A stretch of 6,749 bases of DNA from Desulfatitalea sp. (GCA_018224505.1 JAGTVD010000585.1:1-6749), one strand, 5' to 3'. Positions 1 through 6,059 are shown, counted from the first letter of the stretch. Program-made: numbers and translations. Notes: generated by a model from the letters alone, not told the origin.

Positions 1-170
1 GCCACGGCCATGGAGATCCAGCGCTGCATGCCCTTGCTCTGTACCATGACCTGCTCGGGCTGCAGCGGATGGGCCGTGGCGTCGTCGGCCGGGCTGGCCA
101 ATACACCGGCCAGCCCGGCCGCCAGCACTTCAAGATAATTGCTGGTGATAATATGGAGTCCGGTAGGCAC
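1..170 (-). CDS. recC: RecC, exodeoxyribonuclease V gamma subunit (N-terminal part, cut by window start)
   Basis: RecC is the Chi-recognising subunit of the RecBCD helicase-nuclease, which processes double-strand DNA ends for recombination. Only about 56 codons are present, read leftwards from a GTG at 168-170. The translation begins MPTGLHIITSNYLEVLAAGL and then carries EQVMVQSKGMQRWISM. This matches the RecC N-terminus in order: a 'YHSN.LDVL'-like strand, then the 'VQS.GM..WL' motif that E. coli RecC shows as ILVQSTGMAQWL. The GTG is chosen because it overlaps the TAG of elbB by one base (tagtg), which suggests translational coupling, and because it gives the usual distance to the VQS motif. 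No strong Shine-Dalgarno is visible. Downstream recB/recD cannot be seen. The family call is confident; the exact start is an inference. Confidence 0.85.
   Translation of the reverse strand, partial: MPTGLHIITSNYLEVLAAGLAGVLASPADDATAHPLQPEQVMVQSKGMQRWISMAV
86..121. repeat. Perfect 14-bp GC-rich inverted repeat inside the 5' end of recC
   Basis: The arms at 86-99 (CGGCCGGGCTGGCC) and 108-121 are exact reverse complements, separated by 8 bp. In recC mRNA they fall about 50-85 nt after the start codon and encode an Ala/Gly/Leu/Pro-rich stretch (AAGLAGVLASPADD). No T-run follows on either strand, so it is not a typical intrinsic terminator. A stem this stable early in a coding region could slow translation, or it may reflect codon bias in an Ala-rich linker. 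Confidence 0.75.
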
Positions 171-826
171 TATGCCAGTTCGATAACCTTTTTCACCAGT
201 TTTTCAATACCTTTCGCCACATCCTTAATGCCCGGCCCCAACATGTAGGCCGGCGTGGTGACGATCTTGTGGGCCGCATCCACATGAATCCCATCCACCG
301 GACAGGCCACGTGCTTGCCGCCCATGGTTTCGATGGCCGCAGCGGTGCCCACATCCTTGCCGATGGTCAATTCGGGGTGCAGGCCGCCCAGGGCGCGGGC
401 CACCGTCGCCGGGGCGATGCACAATGCGCCGATGGGTTTTTTGGCAGCCACCATTTCGTCCAAAAGGCGCTGCACCTCGGGATGCACCACGGCATCAGGC
501 CCTTTGACGGCAAAATCGCTCAGGTTCTTGGCGGCCCCGAAGCCGCCGGGGATGATCAATGCATCCAACTGCTCGGCCTTGACCGTTGCCAGGTCCAGAA
601 TATCGCCCCGCGCGATGCGGGCCGACTCCACCAGCACATTGCGTTTCTCTTCCATCTGCGTTTGCTGGGTGTGATCGATGACGTGCAGTTGCGCCACGTT
701 GGGCGCCATGCATATCACTTCGGCACCTGCCTGGTCGAGGTAGAGCAAGGTCAGCACTGCCTCATGGATTTCTGAACCATCGAACACACCGCAGCCCGCT
801 AACAACACCCCAATTTTTTTCGCCAT
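170..826 (-). CDS. elbB: ElbB, isoprenoid-biosynthesis-associated glyoxalase (DJ-1/PfpI family)
   Basis: This 218-residue protein matches the ElbB family along its whole length (E. coli ElbB is about 217 residues). It belongs to the DJ-1/PfpI class I glutamine-amidotransferase-like fold. Family knowledge gives E. coli ElbB weak glyoxalase activity and a proposed link to early isoprenoid synthesis; its true substrate is uncertain. Diagnostic stretches are KKIGVLLAGCGVFDGSEIHEAVLTLL (residues 3-28), the RNVLVESARIARG segment (62-74), IIPGGFGAAKNLSDFA (91-106) and the nucleophile elbow GALCIAPA with Cys136 (133-140). A conserved tail, CPVDGI...KIVTTPAYMLGPGI, ends the domain. The protein is probably cytosolic, with no signal peptide. 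It is preceded by a strong ribosome binding site (AAGGAGGG, complement of 831-838). It lies 27 bp after the thioesterase gene and overlaps recC by one base, so the three are probably one operon. Confidence 0.95.
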   Translation of the reverse strand: MAKKIGVLLAGCGVFDGSEIHEAVLTLLYLDQAGAEVICMAPNVAQLHVIDHTQQTQMEEKRNVLVESARIARGDILDLATVKAEQLDALIIPGGFGAAKNLSDFAVKGPDAVVHPEVQRLLDEMVAAKKPIGALCIAPATVARALGGLHPELTIGKDVGTAAAIETMGGKHVACPVDGIHVDAAHKIVTTPAYMLGPGIKDVAKGIEKLVKKVIELA

Positions 827-830
827 ATTG

Positions 831-838
831 CCCTCCTT
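831..838 (-). promoter_or_regulatory. Ribosome binding site of elbB
   Basis: Read on the minus strand this is AAGGAGGG, four bases before the elbB ATG at 824-826. It is a near-perfect anti-16S match and fixes that start. It also shows that the host uses classical Shine-Dalgarno initiation, which makes the SD-less starts of xerD and the pfaA-like gene stand out. Confidence 0.85.
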
Positions 839-853
839 AAAATAGATCGAAAT

Positions 854-1240
854 TTATGTGTCCAGCACATGTTTTGCCAGAACGAAACAGGTGAACATGC
901 CCTGGAAAATGACCTCATCCTTGTGGGCCACCGACACCGCCACCCAATGTTTTTTGCCCTGTACCTCCTCGACCCGGGCCTCGGCCACCACCGTGGCATC
1001 GGCGCGCACCGGCTTGAGGAATTTGACATCGGCCGCGCCCAACACCACGTTGGGGTGGTTTACGGCGATCATGGCGGCATAGTCCGCCAGACCGAACAAA
1101 AAGCCGCCGTGCACCAGACCGGAGGCGTCGGCGGCCATCACCGGAAGGGTCAGCAGTTCGACCCGGCTGTAGCCTTTGTCAACCTGTACGGCCCGACCGC
1201 ACAAGCTCGGGTCGATAGCCTGATGGGTGATAATCTCCAT
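854..1240 (-). CDS. PaaI-type hotdog-fold acyl-CoA thioesterase
   Basis: A 128-residue single-domain hotdog protein of the PaaI/YdiI-like thioesterase group, expected to hydrolyse acyl-CoA or aryl-CoA thioesters in the cytosol. The central hotdog helix is visible as GLVHGGFLFGLADYAAMIAV (residues 41-60): the HGG turn at 44-46 and Asp53 sit where the catalytic acid lies in PaaI-like enzymes. Strands follow at ADVKFLKPVRADATVVAEARV (70-90) and KHWVAVSVAHKDEVIFQGMFTCFVL (97-121). I place the start at the ATG at 1238-1240 because GTGAGG lies six bases before it. A GTG at 1250-1252 would add four residues (MRYA) but would lie inside that ribosome binding site. It is the first gene of the minus-strand operon with elbB and recC. 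The substrate cannot be read from the sequence. Confidence 0.87.
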   Translation of the reverse strand: MEIITHQAIDPSLCGRAVQVDKGYSRVELLTLPVMAADASGLVHGGFLFGLADYAAMIAVNHPNVVLGAADVKFLKPVRADATVVAEARVEEVQGKKHWVAVSVAHKDEVIFQGMFTCFVLAKHVLDT

Positions 1241-1246
1241 GGCATA

Positions 1247-1252
1247 CCTCAC
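1247..1252 (-). promoter_or_regulatory. Ribosome binding site deciding the thioesterase start
   Basis: GTGAGG on the minus strand, six bases upstream of the ATG at 1238-1240. It favours that ATG over the in-frame GTG that forms the first bases of this same site. Confidence 0.6.
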
Positions 1253-1301
1253 TTATGGAAATGCAATATTATCCGTGTTATAAAGATCGTTCGAATTTGC
1301 T

Positions 1302-1331
1302 ATTATAGCCAGAGGGGTCGCCAGGAGTCAA
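1302..1331 (-). promoter_or_regulatory. Sigma70-type promoter of the thioesterase-elbB-recC operon
   Basis: On the minus strand there is a -35 box TTGACT (complement of 1326-1331), an 18-bp spacer and a perfect -10 box TATAAT (complement of 1302-1307). Transcription would start near 1295, giving a leader of about 55 nt before the thioesterase ATG. It lies in the 148-bp gap between two divergent transcription units. A weaker plus-strand -10 candidate (TATTAT, 1301-1306) overlaps the same bases and could serve pepP, but its -35 (TTATAA, 1278-1283) is poor. Confidence 0.7.
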
Positions 1332-1341
1332 ACACAACATA

Positions 1342-1362
1342 GTGCCAATCCACAAATGGCAC
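1342..1362. promoter_or_regulatory. Short dyad in the pepP leader (possible operator or small hairpin)
   Basis: GTGCCA at 1342-1347 and TGGCAC at 1357-1362 are exact inverted repeats around a 9-bp A/C-rich spacer. The dyad sits between the divergent promoter and the pepP ribosome binding site (GAGGAT, 1375-1380). It could be an operator for a dimeric regulator. Arms of 6 bp are short enough to arise by chance. Confidence 0.3.
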
Positions 1363-1388
1363 GGACACTGACCTGAGGATTATTAAAG

Positions 1389-2504
1389 ATGATTGCATCG
1401 CGTCTATCCAATGTACGGGCGGAGATGGCCCGCAAGCAGATCGAAGGCCTTTTGGTGCTGGTGGAGGAGAACCGCCGCTATTTGTCCGGGTTCACGGGCG
1501 AGGACCACGGGTTCGACGAATCGGCCGGTGCCTTGCTGATCACGGCGGCGGCGCAGGTTCTGGCCACCGACTCCCGTTTTGAACTCCAGGCCCGCAACGA
1601 AGCGCCGTCGTATGAAGTGATGATTTATCGCAATGGGATCGCCCAGGAACTGGCCGAATGGGTCCAGCGGCTCGGCATTCGTCAACTGGGATTCGAGAGC
1701 GCCCGGGTATCGGTGCAGCAGCACGATATGCTCAAGCAGGCCTTGGCCGGAATCCCCGAATCGGTGACCCTGATTCCCGTGGACGATTTGGTCGAACAGC
1801 TCCGGCAAGTCAAATCGGCGGCGGAAATCGCTTTGACCCGGCAAGCACTGGCCCTGGCCGAAAAGGCCTTTTGCCAGGTGGTCAAGACGATGCGCGCAGG
1901 GATGACCGAAAAGCAGGTTGCCTGGGCCATGGAACGCGCCATGCGCGAGGCCGGGGCGGATGCCCTCTGCTTTCCGGTGATCGTCGCCGCCGGCCCCAAC
2001 AGCGCCCTGCCCCACGCCATCCCCTCGGACCGCCCCATCCGCGAGGGCGAACCCATACTGTTCGATTGGGGCGCCAAACTGAACGGATATTGCTCGGACA
2101 CCTCGCGCACGGTGGTACTGGGCCCTGCCGACGACACCTTCCGGAAAGTCCACGCCACCGTCCTTGAAGCTCAGCAAAAAGCCATTTCAGCCATCAAGGC
2201 GGGTATCGGCACCAAGGCCGTGGATGCCGTCGCCCGGGATTTCATCCACCAGAGCGGCTTTGAAGGCAAGTTCGGTCACGGCCTGGGCCACGGTACCGGC
2301 CTGGCCGTCCATGAAGCACCACGCCTCAGCCCCTTGCGGGACACCGAACTCGCCACCGGCATGCTGGTCACCGTAGAGCCCGGCATCTACCTCCCCGACT
2401 GGGGCGGCGTGCGCATCGAAAACCAGGTGGTCGTCGGAGACGACGGACCCATCGTGTTAAACACCCTCAGCACATCGTACGAGGTAAGTCAGTTGATTGG
2501 TTAG
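1389..2504 (+). CDS. Xaa-Pro aminopeptidase / M24B metallopeptidase
   Basis: A 371-residue M24B peptidase, expected to remove N-terminal residues preceding proline (or to cut Xaa-Pro dipeptides) in the cytosol using two divalent metals. Residues 1-130 form the creatinase-type N-terminal domain (LLVLVEENRRYLSGFTG). Residues 140-360 form the pita-bread catalytic domain. All five metal ligands can be placed: Asp226 (LFDWGA), Asp237 (GYCSDTSRT), His301 (GHGLGHGTGLAVHE), Glu330 (VEPGIY) and Glu344 (RIENQVVV). The supporting histidines His209 (LPHAIP) and His308 are also present. The length fits the short bacterial PepP/PepQ group (about 350-370). The start is supported by GAGGAT eight bases upstream. 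The last codons, Gln-Leu-Ile-Gly-stop, already form part of the adjacent octamer repeat, so the C-terminus is probably repeat-derived. PepP versus PepQ specificity is not decidable here, so no symbol is given. Confidence 0.93.
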   Translation: MIASRLSNVRAEMARKQIEGLLVLVEENRRYLSGFTGEDHGFDESAGALLITAAAQVLATDSRFELQARNEAPSYEVMIYRNGIAQELAEWVQRLGIRQLGFESARVSVQQHDMLKQALAGIPESVTLIPVDDLVEQLRQVKSAAEIALTRQALALAEKAFCQVVKTMRAGMTEKQVAWAMERAMREAGADALCFPVIVAAGPNSALPHAIPSDRPIREGEPILFDWGAKLNGYCSDTSRTVVLGPADDTFRKVHATVLEAQQKAISAIKAGIGTKAVDAVARDFIHQSGFEGKFGHGLGHGTGLAVHEAPRLSPLRDTELATGMLVTVEPGIYLPDWGGVRIENQVVVGDDGPIVLNTLSTSYEVSQLIG

Positions 2505-2561
2505 AGGGTTGTCCGGTTGGGCAGTTGGCCGGTTAGGCAGTTGGTCGGTTGGGCAGTTTGT
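2490..2561 (-). repeat. Inverted arm of the octamer array: nine units of (C/T/G)(A/G)GTT+NNN
   Basis: Nine consecutive 8-bp units in exact phase, with constant part CGGTT or CAGTT (two units read TGGTT and GGGTT). The variable triplets are gat, aga, gtc, ggg, ggc, agg, ggt, ggg and tgt. On the minus strand this is AACCG/AACTG plus a triplet, the same pattern as the right-hand array but in opposite orientation. The arm begins exactly at the Gln368 codon of the peptidase gene, so its first two units contain that gene's last codons and stop. A junction of 16 bp (2562-2577) separates it from the right arm. TGTTCG (2559-2564) and CGAACA (2579-2584) at the junction are perfect inverted repeats. Confidence 0.9.
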
Positions 2562-2577
2562 TCGCCGGGTCACTCGA

Positions 2578-2826
2578 CCGAACAACCGAATAACCGAACA
2601 ACCACCTTACCGAACAACCGATAAACCGATCAACCGTCCAACCGGATAACCCTCTAACCGAACAACTAACCAACCAAACAACCGAATAACCGAACAACCG
2701 AATAACCGAACAACCGTCTAACCGAACAACCGTCTAACCGAACAACCGAACAACCGTCTAACCGAACAACCGAACAACCGTCTAACCGAACAACCGTCTA
2801 ACCGAACAACCGGAACACCAAAAACC
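2578..2826 (+). repeat. Octamer tandem array, 29 units of CCG-NNN-AA, abutting the xerD start codon
   Basis: From 2578 to 2809 there are 29 units of exactly 8 bp with no insertion or deletion, consensus CCGNNNAA (equivalently constant AACCG plus a variable triplet). Thirteen units are CCGAACAA, five CCGTCTAA and three CCGAATAA; eight are variants such as CCGATAAA, CCGTCCAA and CCACCTTA. Units beyond 2682 are nearly uniform, while those before are diverged, which points to recent expansion at the xerD-proximal end. The tail (2810-2826) is a decayed A/C-rich stretch ending at the ATG at 2827. The strand is almost free of G outside CCG, so a transcript would be A/C-rich and largely unstructured unless it paired with the inverted arm. 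No promoter or ribosome binding site is visible inside it. Confidence 0.95.
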
Positions 2827-3720
2827 ATGACCATCGACCCACTCATCGACCAATACCTGAACTACCTCTTGGTGGAGAAGGGTTTGGCATCCAAGACGGT
2901 GGCGGCCTATGCCGGTGATCTGGGCGCCTATCGGGATTTTCTGGCTGCGCGGAAGATAAGGCAATTGGCGGATACCGATACAGGTACCAGTATCAGTTAT
3001 ATCATTGGGTTGCGTAAAAATGGGCGTGGCGCGCGCACCCGTGCGAGGCACTTGGTCGCCCTGCGCGGATTCTATCGTTACGTCACTGAACTCGGCGTCA
3101 TGACCCACAATCCGACCAAACTGGTGGATTTGCCCAAAAGCGGTCTCAAGTTGCCCGATGTCCTGGATGTGGAAGAGATCGAGCGGTTGCTGGCAGCACC
3201 GGATTGCCAAACCGCCGTCGGAAAGCGTGATGCAGCGATGCTGGAAGTGATTTATGCGGCCGGATTGCGCGTGTCGGAGCTCGTTGAACTGCCCATGGCA
3301 TCCATCCACATGGAAGCCGGCTTCGTGCGGGTGCTGGGCAAGGGATCCAAGGAGCGCATTGTCCCCATCGGGCGCAAGGCCCTGGAGGCGCTCCAAGCTT
3401 ATCTGAACGATGCCCGCCCCACCCTGCTGAAGGACCACGTCAGCCGGTACCTTTTCGTCGCGCGGGCCGGCAAACCGATGACCCGCCAGGGGTTCTGGAA
3501 AATGCTGCGCCGCTACGGCGTTATGGCCGGCATCACCAAGCGTATCACCCCCCACAGCTTACGCCATTCATTCGCCAGCCACCTGCTCGAAGGCGGTGCG
3601 GACCTGCGTGCCGTGCAAATGATGCTCGGGCACGTGGACATCGCCACGACCCAGATATACACCCACGTCGCCCAGAAACGTCTCATCGACATCCACCGGC
3701 GGTATCATCCCAGGGGGTGA
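2827..3720 (+). CDS. xerD: Tyrosine recombinase, XerD type
   Basis: A 297-residue tyrosine recombinase of the XerC/XerD family, which in most bacteria resolves chromosome dimers at dif together with a partner and FtsK. The N-terminal SAM-like core-binding domain covers residues 1-95 (DQYLNYLLVEKGLASKTVAAY). The catalytic domain covers about 110-297 and keeps all six active residues: Arg148 (AAGLRVSEL), Lys172 (GKGSKERIVP), His243 and Arg246 (HSLRHSFASHLL), His269 (MLGHVDIATTQ) and the nucleophile Tyr278 (IYTHV). The ending KRLIDIHRRYHPRG is typical of XerD rather than XerC. It could still be a XerC paralogue or a lone Xer. No Shine-Dalgarno precedes the ATG; the A/C-rich octamer array runs straight into it. 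A start further upstream is excluded, since the upstream bases are repeat. Its promoter is not visible, so it may depend on read-through from the peptidase gene. Confidence 0.93.
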   Translation: MTIDPLIDQYLNYLLVEKGLASKTVAAYAGDLGAYRDFLAARKIRQLADTDTGTSISYIIGLRKNGRGARTRARHLVALRGFYRYVTELGVMTHNPTKLVDLPKSGLKLPDVLDVEEIERLLAAPDCQTAVGKRDAAMLEVIYAAGLRVSELVELPMASIHMEAGFVRVLGKGSKERIVPIGRKALEALQAYLNDARPTLLKDHVSRYLFVARAGKPMTRQGFWKMLRRYGVMAGITKRITPHSLRHSFASHLLEGGADLRAVQMMLGHVDIATTQIYTHVAQKRLIDIHRRYHPRG

Positions 3721-3727
3721 TCGGTAT

Positions 3728-3756
3728 TTGACAGCCGGGCCCTTTGCATTTAAAAC
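3728..3756 (+). promoter_or_regulatory. Candidate sigma70 promoter for pfaD
   Basis: A perfect -35 box TTGACA (3728-3733), a 17-bp spacer and a TAAAAC -10 box (3751-3756, 4 of 6). Transcription would start near 3763, about 45 nt before the chosen pfaD ATG. That would leave the in-frame GTG at 3766 almost at the RNA end and so unlikely to be used. The spacer begins with a GC-rich stretch (CCGGGCCC) that pairs imperfectly with GGGGCCGG at 3757-3764. The pairing could add a weak xerD 3' hairpin, but no T-run follows. Confidence 0.5.
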
Positions 3757-3797
3757 GGGGCCGGTGTGCAGTGTTCGTATGATGAAAGAAGAGGATC

Positions 3798-3803
3798 GGG
3801 GAG
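3798..3803 (+). promoter_or_regulatory. Ribosome binding site deciding the pfaD start
   Basis: GGGGAG lies four bases before the ATG at 3808 and seven before the ATG at 3811. It supports the double ATG and argues against the GTG at 3766, which has no such site. Confidence 0.55.
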
Positions 3804-3807
3804 CTCG

Positions 3808-5445
3808 ATGATGACAGATCCGATGCAGCGTCAATGGATCGGCGATGAGCAATCGCTGAGCACGGGCGTGCCGGCGCTAAAAGCGGCGCTGGCCAGGGTG
3901 GGGCAGCCTGTTTTTGTGGTGGGTGATCCGCGGGCACCGGCCGTTGCCCAAACCGGCACGTTGGTGTGGGGAGATCCGATCAATCATGTGCAAAGCGGAG
4001 CGCCCCTCCTGGGATTTGCCCCTCCCCTGCTTCCCCGGGCGTTGGGAGACGCCGGGTTCAAGGATGAATTGGGATTGCGCTACGCCTATGTGGTCGGTGC
4101 CATGGCCAACGGCATCACCTCGGTGGAGATGGTGCAGGCGGCGGGCGAGGCCGGCATGTTGGGTTTTTTCGGCACCGGCGGGTTGTCCCTGGAGCAGGTG
4201 CACACCGCCATCGAACGGCTGAGGCCCTACAGGGGTGCATTTCCCTACGGCTTCAATTTGATCCACAGCCCCCATGATCCCCAGCTGGAAAGCGCGGTGG
4301 TGGATCTGTTCCTGTCCAAGGAGATTCGGCTGGTGGAAGCCTCCGCCTACTTGGGGCTGACCTTGCCGTTGGTCTATTACAGAGTGGCGGGGATTCATCA
4401 AACGCCCGATGGCACCATCGTTTGTCCCAACCGGGTGGTGGCCAAGGTGTCCCGCGTGGAGGTGGCGGGTAAATTTTTTGCGCCGCCGCCGCCCAAATTG
4501 CTCACCGAGCTGGTGCGTCAGGGGAAAATCAGCGAACACGAGGCGCGCCTGGCGGGCCATATTCCATTGGCCCAGGAGATGACGGCCGAAGCCGATTCCG
4601 GAGGCCACACCGACAATCGGCCGGCGTTGACATTGCTGCCCACTTTTCTGGCATTGCGGGACGCTGCCATGGATCAACACCGCTTCAGCGAATCGCTGCG
4701 GGTCGGGCTCGGTGGCGGCATCGCCACACCGGATGCTGTTGCCGCCGCCTTTGCCATGGGGGCGGCCTATGTCCTGACCGGTTCCATCAACCAGGCTTGC
4801 GTGGAGGCCGACACCTCCGACGCCGTGCGCGAAATGCTCTCCCAGACCCAACAGGCCGATGTGATCATGGCGCCCGCCGCGGACATGTTCGAAATGGGCG
4901 TCAAGGTCCAGGTGCTCAAGCGCGGCACCATGTTCGCCATGCGCGCGGCCAAACTGTATGAGCTGTACCGCACCCATGACCATTACGAGCAAATTCCGGA
5001 AGCGACACGCATGACGATTGAAAAAGATCTGCTGCGTGCCACGTTCGATCAGGCCTGGGCTTCCACCCGGCATTTTTTCGAACAACGCGACCCGAGCCAG
5101 ATCGTACACGCCGAATCAAATCCCAAGCATAAAATGGCCTTGGTCTTCCGCTCCTACCTGGGACAATCCTCCCTCTGGGCCAAAACCGGCGAACCCAGCC
5201 GGCGAATGGATTACCAGATCTGGTGCGGTCCCGCCATGGGCGCCTTCAATGCCTGGAGCAAAGACACTTTTCTGGAAATCGGCGCCAACCGCTGTGTCGC
5301 CACCGTCGGCTTGAATCTGCTCTATGGTGCCGCGGGTCTGTTGCGCTGCGGTTGGCTTCGCCATCAGGGTGTTCCTGTGCCCGCAGCCGCAGCCGTATTC
5401 CGTCCGCTGCCCGTTGACCGGATAGAGGCCCTGCTGGATGGCTGA
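3808..5445 (+). CDS. pfaD: PfaD family trans-acting enoyl reductase of PUFA/polyketide synthase
   Basis: A 545-residue PfaD protein: an FMN-dependent, nitronate-monooxygenase-like TIM barrel that reduces enoyl-ACP intermediates in trans for the PfaABC-type iterative synthase. The N-terminal region (about 1-80) carries LVWGDPINHVQSGAPLLGFAP-like family sequence. The barrel then follows with GLRYAYVVGAMANGITSVEMVQAAGEAGMLGFFGTGGLSLEQV. The hallmark ADSGGHTDNRP is near residues 262-272. The phosphate-binding region GLGGGIATPDAVAAAFAMGAAYVLTGSINQA is near 300-330. The C-terminal PfaD-specific part holds NPKHKMALVFRSYLGQSS and YQIWCGPAMGAFNAWSKDTFLE (near 470). Length is normal for PfaD. An in-frame GTG at 3766 would add 14 residues, but promoter and ribosome binding site favour 3808 (or 3811). 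It converges on the regulator-like gene and is separated from the pfaA-like gene by about 0.8 kb, an unusual order compared with the pfaABCD series. Confidence 0.95.
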   Translation: MMTDPMQRQWIGDEQSLSTGVPALKAALARVGQPVFVVGDPRAPAVAQTGTLVWGDPINHVQSGAPLLGFAPPLLPRALGDAGFKDELGLRYAYVVGAMANGITSVEMVQAAGEAGMLGFFGTGGLSLEQVHTAIERLRPYRGAFPYGFNLIHSPHDPQLESAVVDLFLSKEIRLVEASAYLGLTLPLVYYRVAGIHQTPDGTIVCPNRVVAKVSRVEVAGKFFAPPPPKLLTELVRQGKISEHEARLAGHIPLAQEMTAEADSGGHTDNRPALTLLPTFLALRDAAMDQHRFSESLRVGLGGGIATPDAVAAAFAMGAAYVLTGSINQACVEADTSDAVREMLSQTQQADVIMAPAADMFEMGVKVQVLKRGTMFAMRAAKLYELYRTHDHYEQIPEATRMTIEKDLLRATFDQAWASTRHFFEQRDPSQIVHAESNPKHKMALVFRSYLGQSSLWAKTGEPSRRMDYQIWCGPAMGAFNAWSKDTFLEIGANRCVATVGLNLLYGAAGLLRCGWLRHQGVPVPAAAAVFRPLPVDRIEALLDG

Positions 5446-5468
5446 TCGAATTTTCATGATTCTATTGT

Positions 5469-5483
5469 CGGTGGAACTCACCG
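5469..5483. terminator. Weak stem-loop between convergent genes
   Basis: CGGTG and CACCG form a 5-bp stem with a 5-nt loop over the stop codon of the minus-strand gene, in the 32-bp gap between pfaD and that gene. There is no T-run on either side, so it would be a poor intrinsic terminator. No better terminator is visible for either gene. Confidence 0.2.
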
Positions 5484-6002
5484 CAGGTCGTTCAAGACTT
5501 TTTCATAGAGGGCGGTGATTGCGAGCAAGTGGGCGCTGAGCGCTTGGCCCGAATGGATAGGGTCGTCGTCCGCATGGATAAGCGTTCGATCATATGTTTC
5601 CCGCCATTGGCCATCCTGGGCACCGGCGGCATGCATGGTCCGGATGCAATACGCGAAACGGCCATTGGTCATCGTTTCAAAAATGAAAATGATTTGCCGG
5701 CTGGCAAGGGGATCATTGCCGTTCTGATTGTCGGGCTGTAACTGGAAAAAACCTTGCACTTTCAACCAGGCAGAGAGATCCGTCAAAATTTTGGTCGCCT
5801 CCGGAATGGTAAATTTCAACTCCGAAACCAGATATCCCCCCAGATAAACCTTGAAAACCTCCTTCAGGTTGAATTGGCGTGCGATCCCCGATTGCAATCC
5901 GCCTAGGGGATCAGGCGGCAGAAAGGCCCTGGACCACCGTTTCCATTTCGCCAGATTGACGTTCAACCGATCGGATAAATATTTGCTTTGGTAATAAATC
6001 AT
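5478..6002 (-). CDS. Uncharacterised protein with MerR-like DNA-binding region, putative local regulator
   Basis: A 174-residue protein I do not recognise by name. Residues 4-28 (YQSKYLSDRLNVNLAKWKRWSRAFL) resemble the first helix-turn-helix of MerR-type proteins. After the loop LPPDPLGGLQSGIARQF (28-44) comes LKEVFKVYLGGYLVSELKFTIPEATKIL (46-73). This follows the MerR pattern of a helix then 'L...G.s..EA..IL', where MerR members have a 'lrelGfsleEI' segment. The rest (about 80-174) has no motif I can assign: it holds mixed strands (RQIIFIFETMTNGRFAYCIRT) and a C-terminal helix. There is no signal peptide, membrane segment or cysteine cluster. The gene points away from the pfaA-like gene across a 256-bp control region, the classic place for a cluster regulator. 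The ribosome binding site is weak. The DNA-binding role is inference from pattern and location. Confidence 0.6.
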   Translation of the reverse strand: MIYYQSKYLSDRLNVNLAKWKRWSRAFLPPDPLGGLQSGIARQFNLKEVFKVYLGGYLVSELKFTIPEATKILTDLSAWLKVQGFFQLQPDNQNGNDPLASRQIIFIFETMTNGRFAYCIRTMHAAGAQDGQWRETYDRTLIHADDDPIHSGQALSAHLLAITALYEKVLNDLR

Positions 6003-6029
6003 GGCATCTTAATTTATTAAGTTGATATG

Positions 6030-6059
6030 CCAATAGCACAACTAAAAGAATTCCGTCAA
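6030..6059 (-). promoter_or_regulatory. Weak candidate promoter for the putative regulator
   Basis: On the minus strand, TTGACG (complement of 6054-6059) is followed after 18 bp by TATTGG (complement of 6030-6035). The -35 is good (5 of 6) but the -10 is poor (3 of 6). The AT-rich stretch 6003-6030 is the leader of the minus-strand gene. This is a suggestion only. Confidence 0.25.

Noticed and set aside
269..775. Plus-strand open frame opposite elbB
   Set aside because: Shadow of the elbB gene, which matches its family end to end.
2505..2826. CRISPR array
   Set aside because: The unit is only 8 bp, with 3-bp variable parts; there are no 20-40 bp repeats or unique spacers and no cas genes.
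2490..2826. Replication origin iterons or an attachment site next to the recombinase
   Set aside because: No initiator gene, DnaA box set or core-site duplication is visible, and the recombinase looks like a housekeeping XerD. The similar array before the pfaA-like gene, away from any recombinase, also argues against an att site.
2782..3555. Long minus-strand open frame across xerD
   Set aside because: It is antisense to a fully conserved tyrosine recombinase with all catalytic residues; a by-product of GC-rich codon use.
3734..3764. Intrinsic terminator after xerD
   Set aside because: The stem CCGGGCCC/GGGGCCGG has a mismatch, a long loop and no T-run, and the same bases are better read as the spacer of the pfaD promoter.
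3877..5109. 410-codon minus-strand open frame across pfaD
   Set aside because: It is antisense to PfaD, rich in His/Gly/Gln with no recognisable domain, and lacks a promoter or ribosome binding site.
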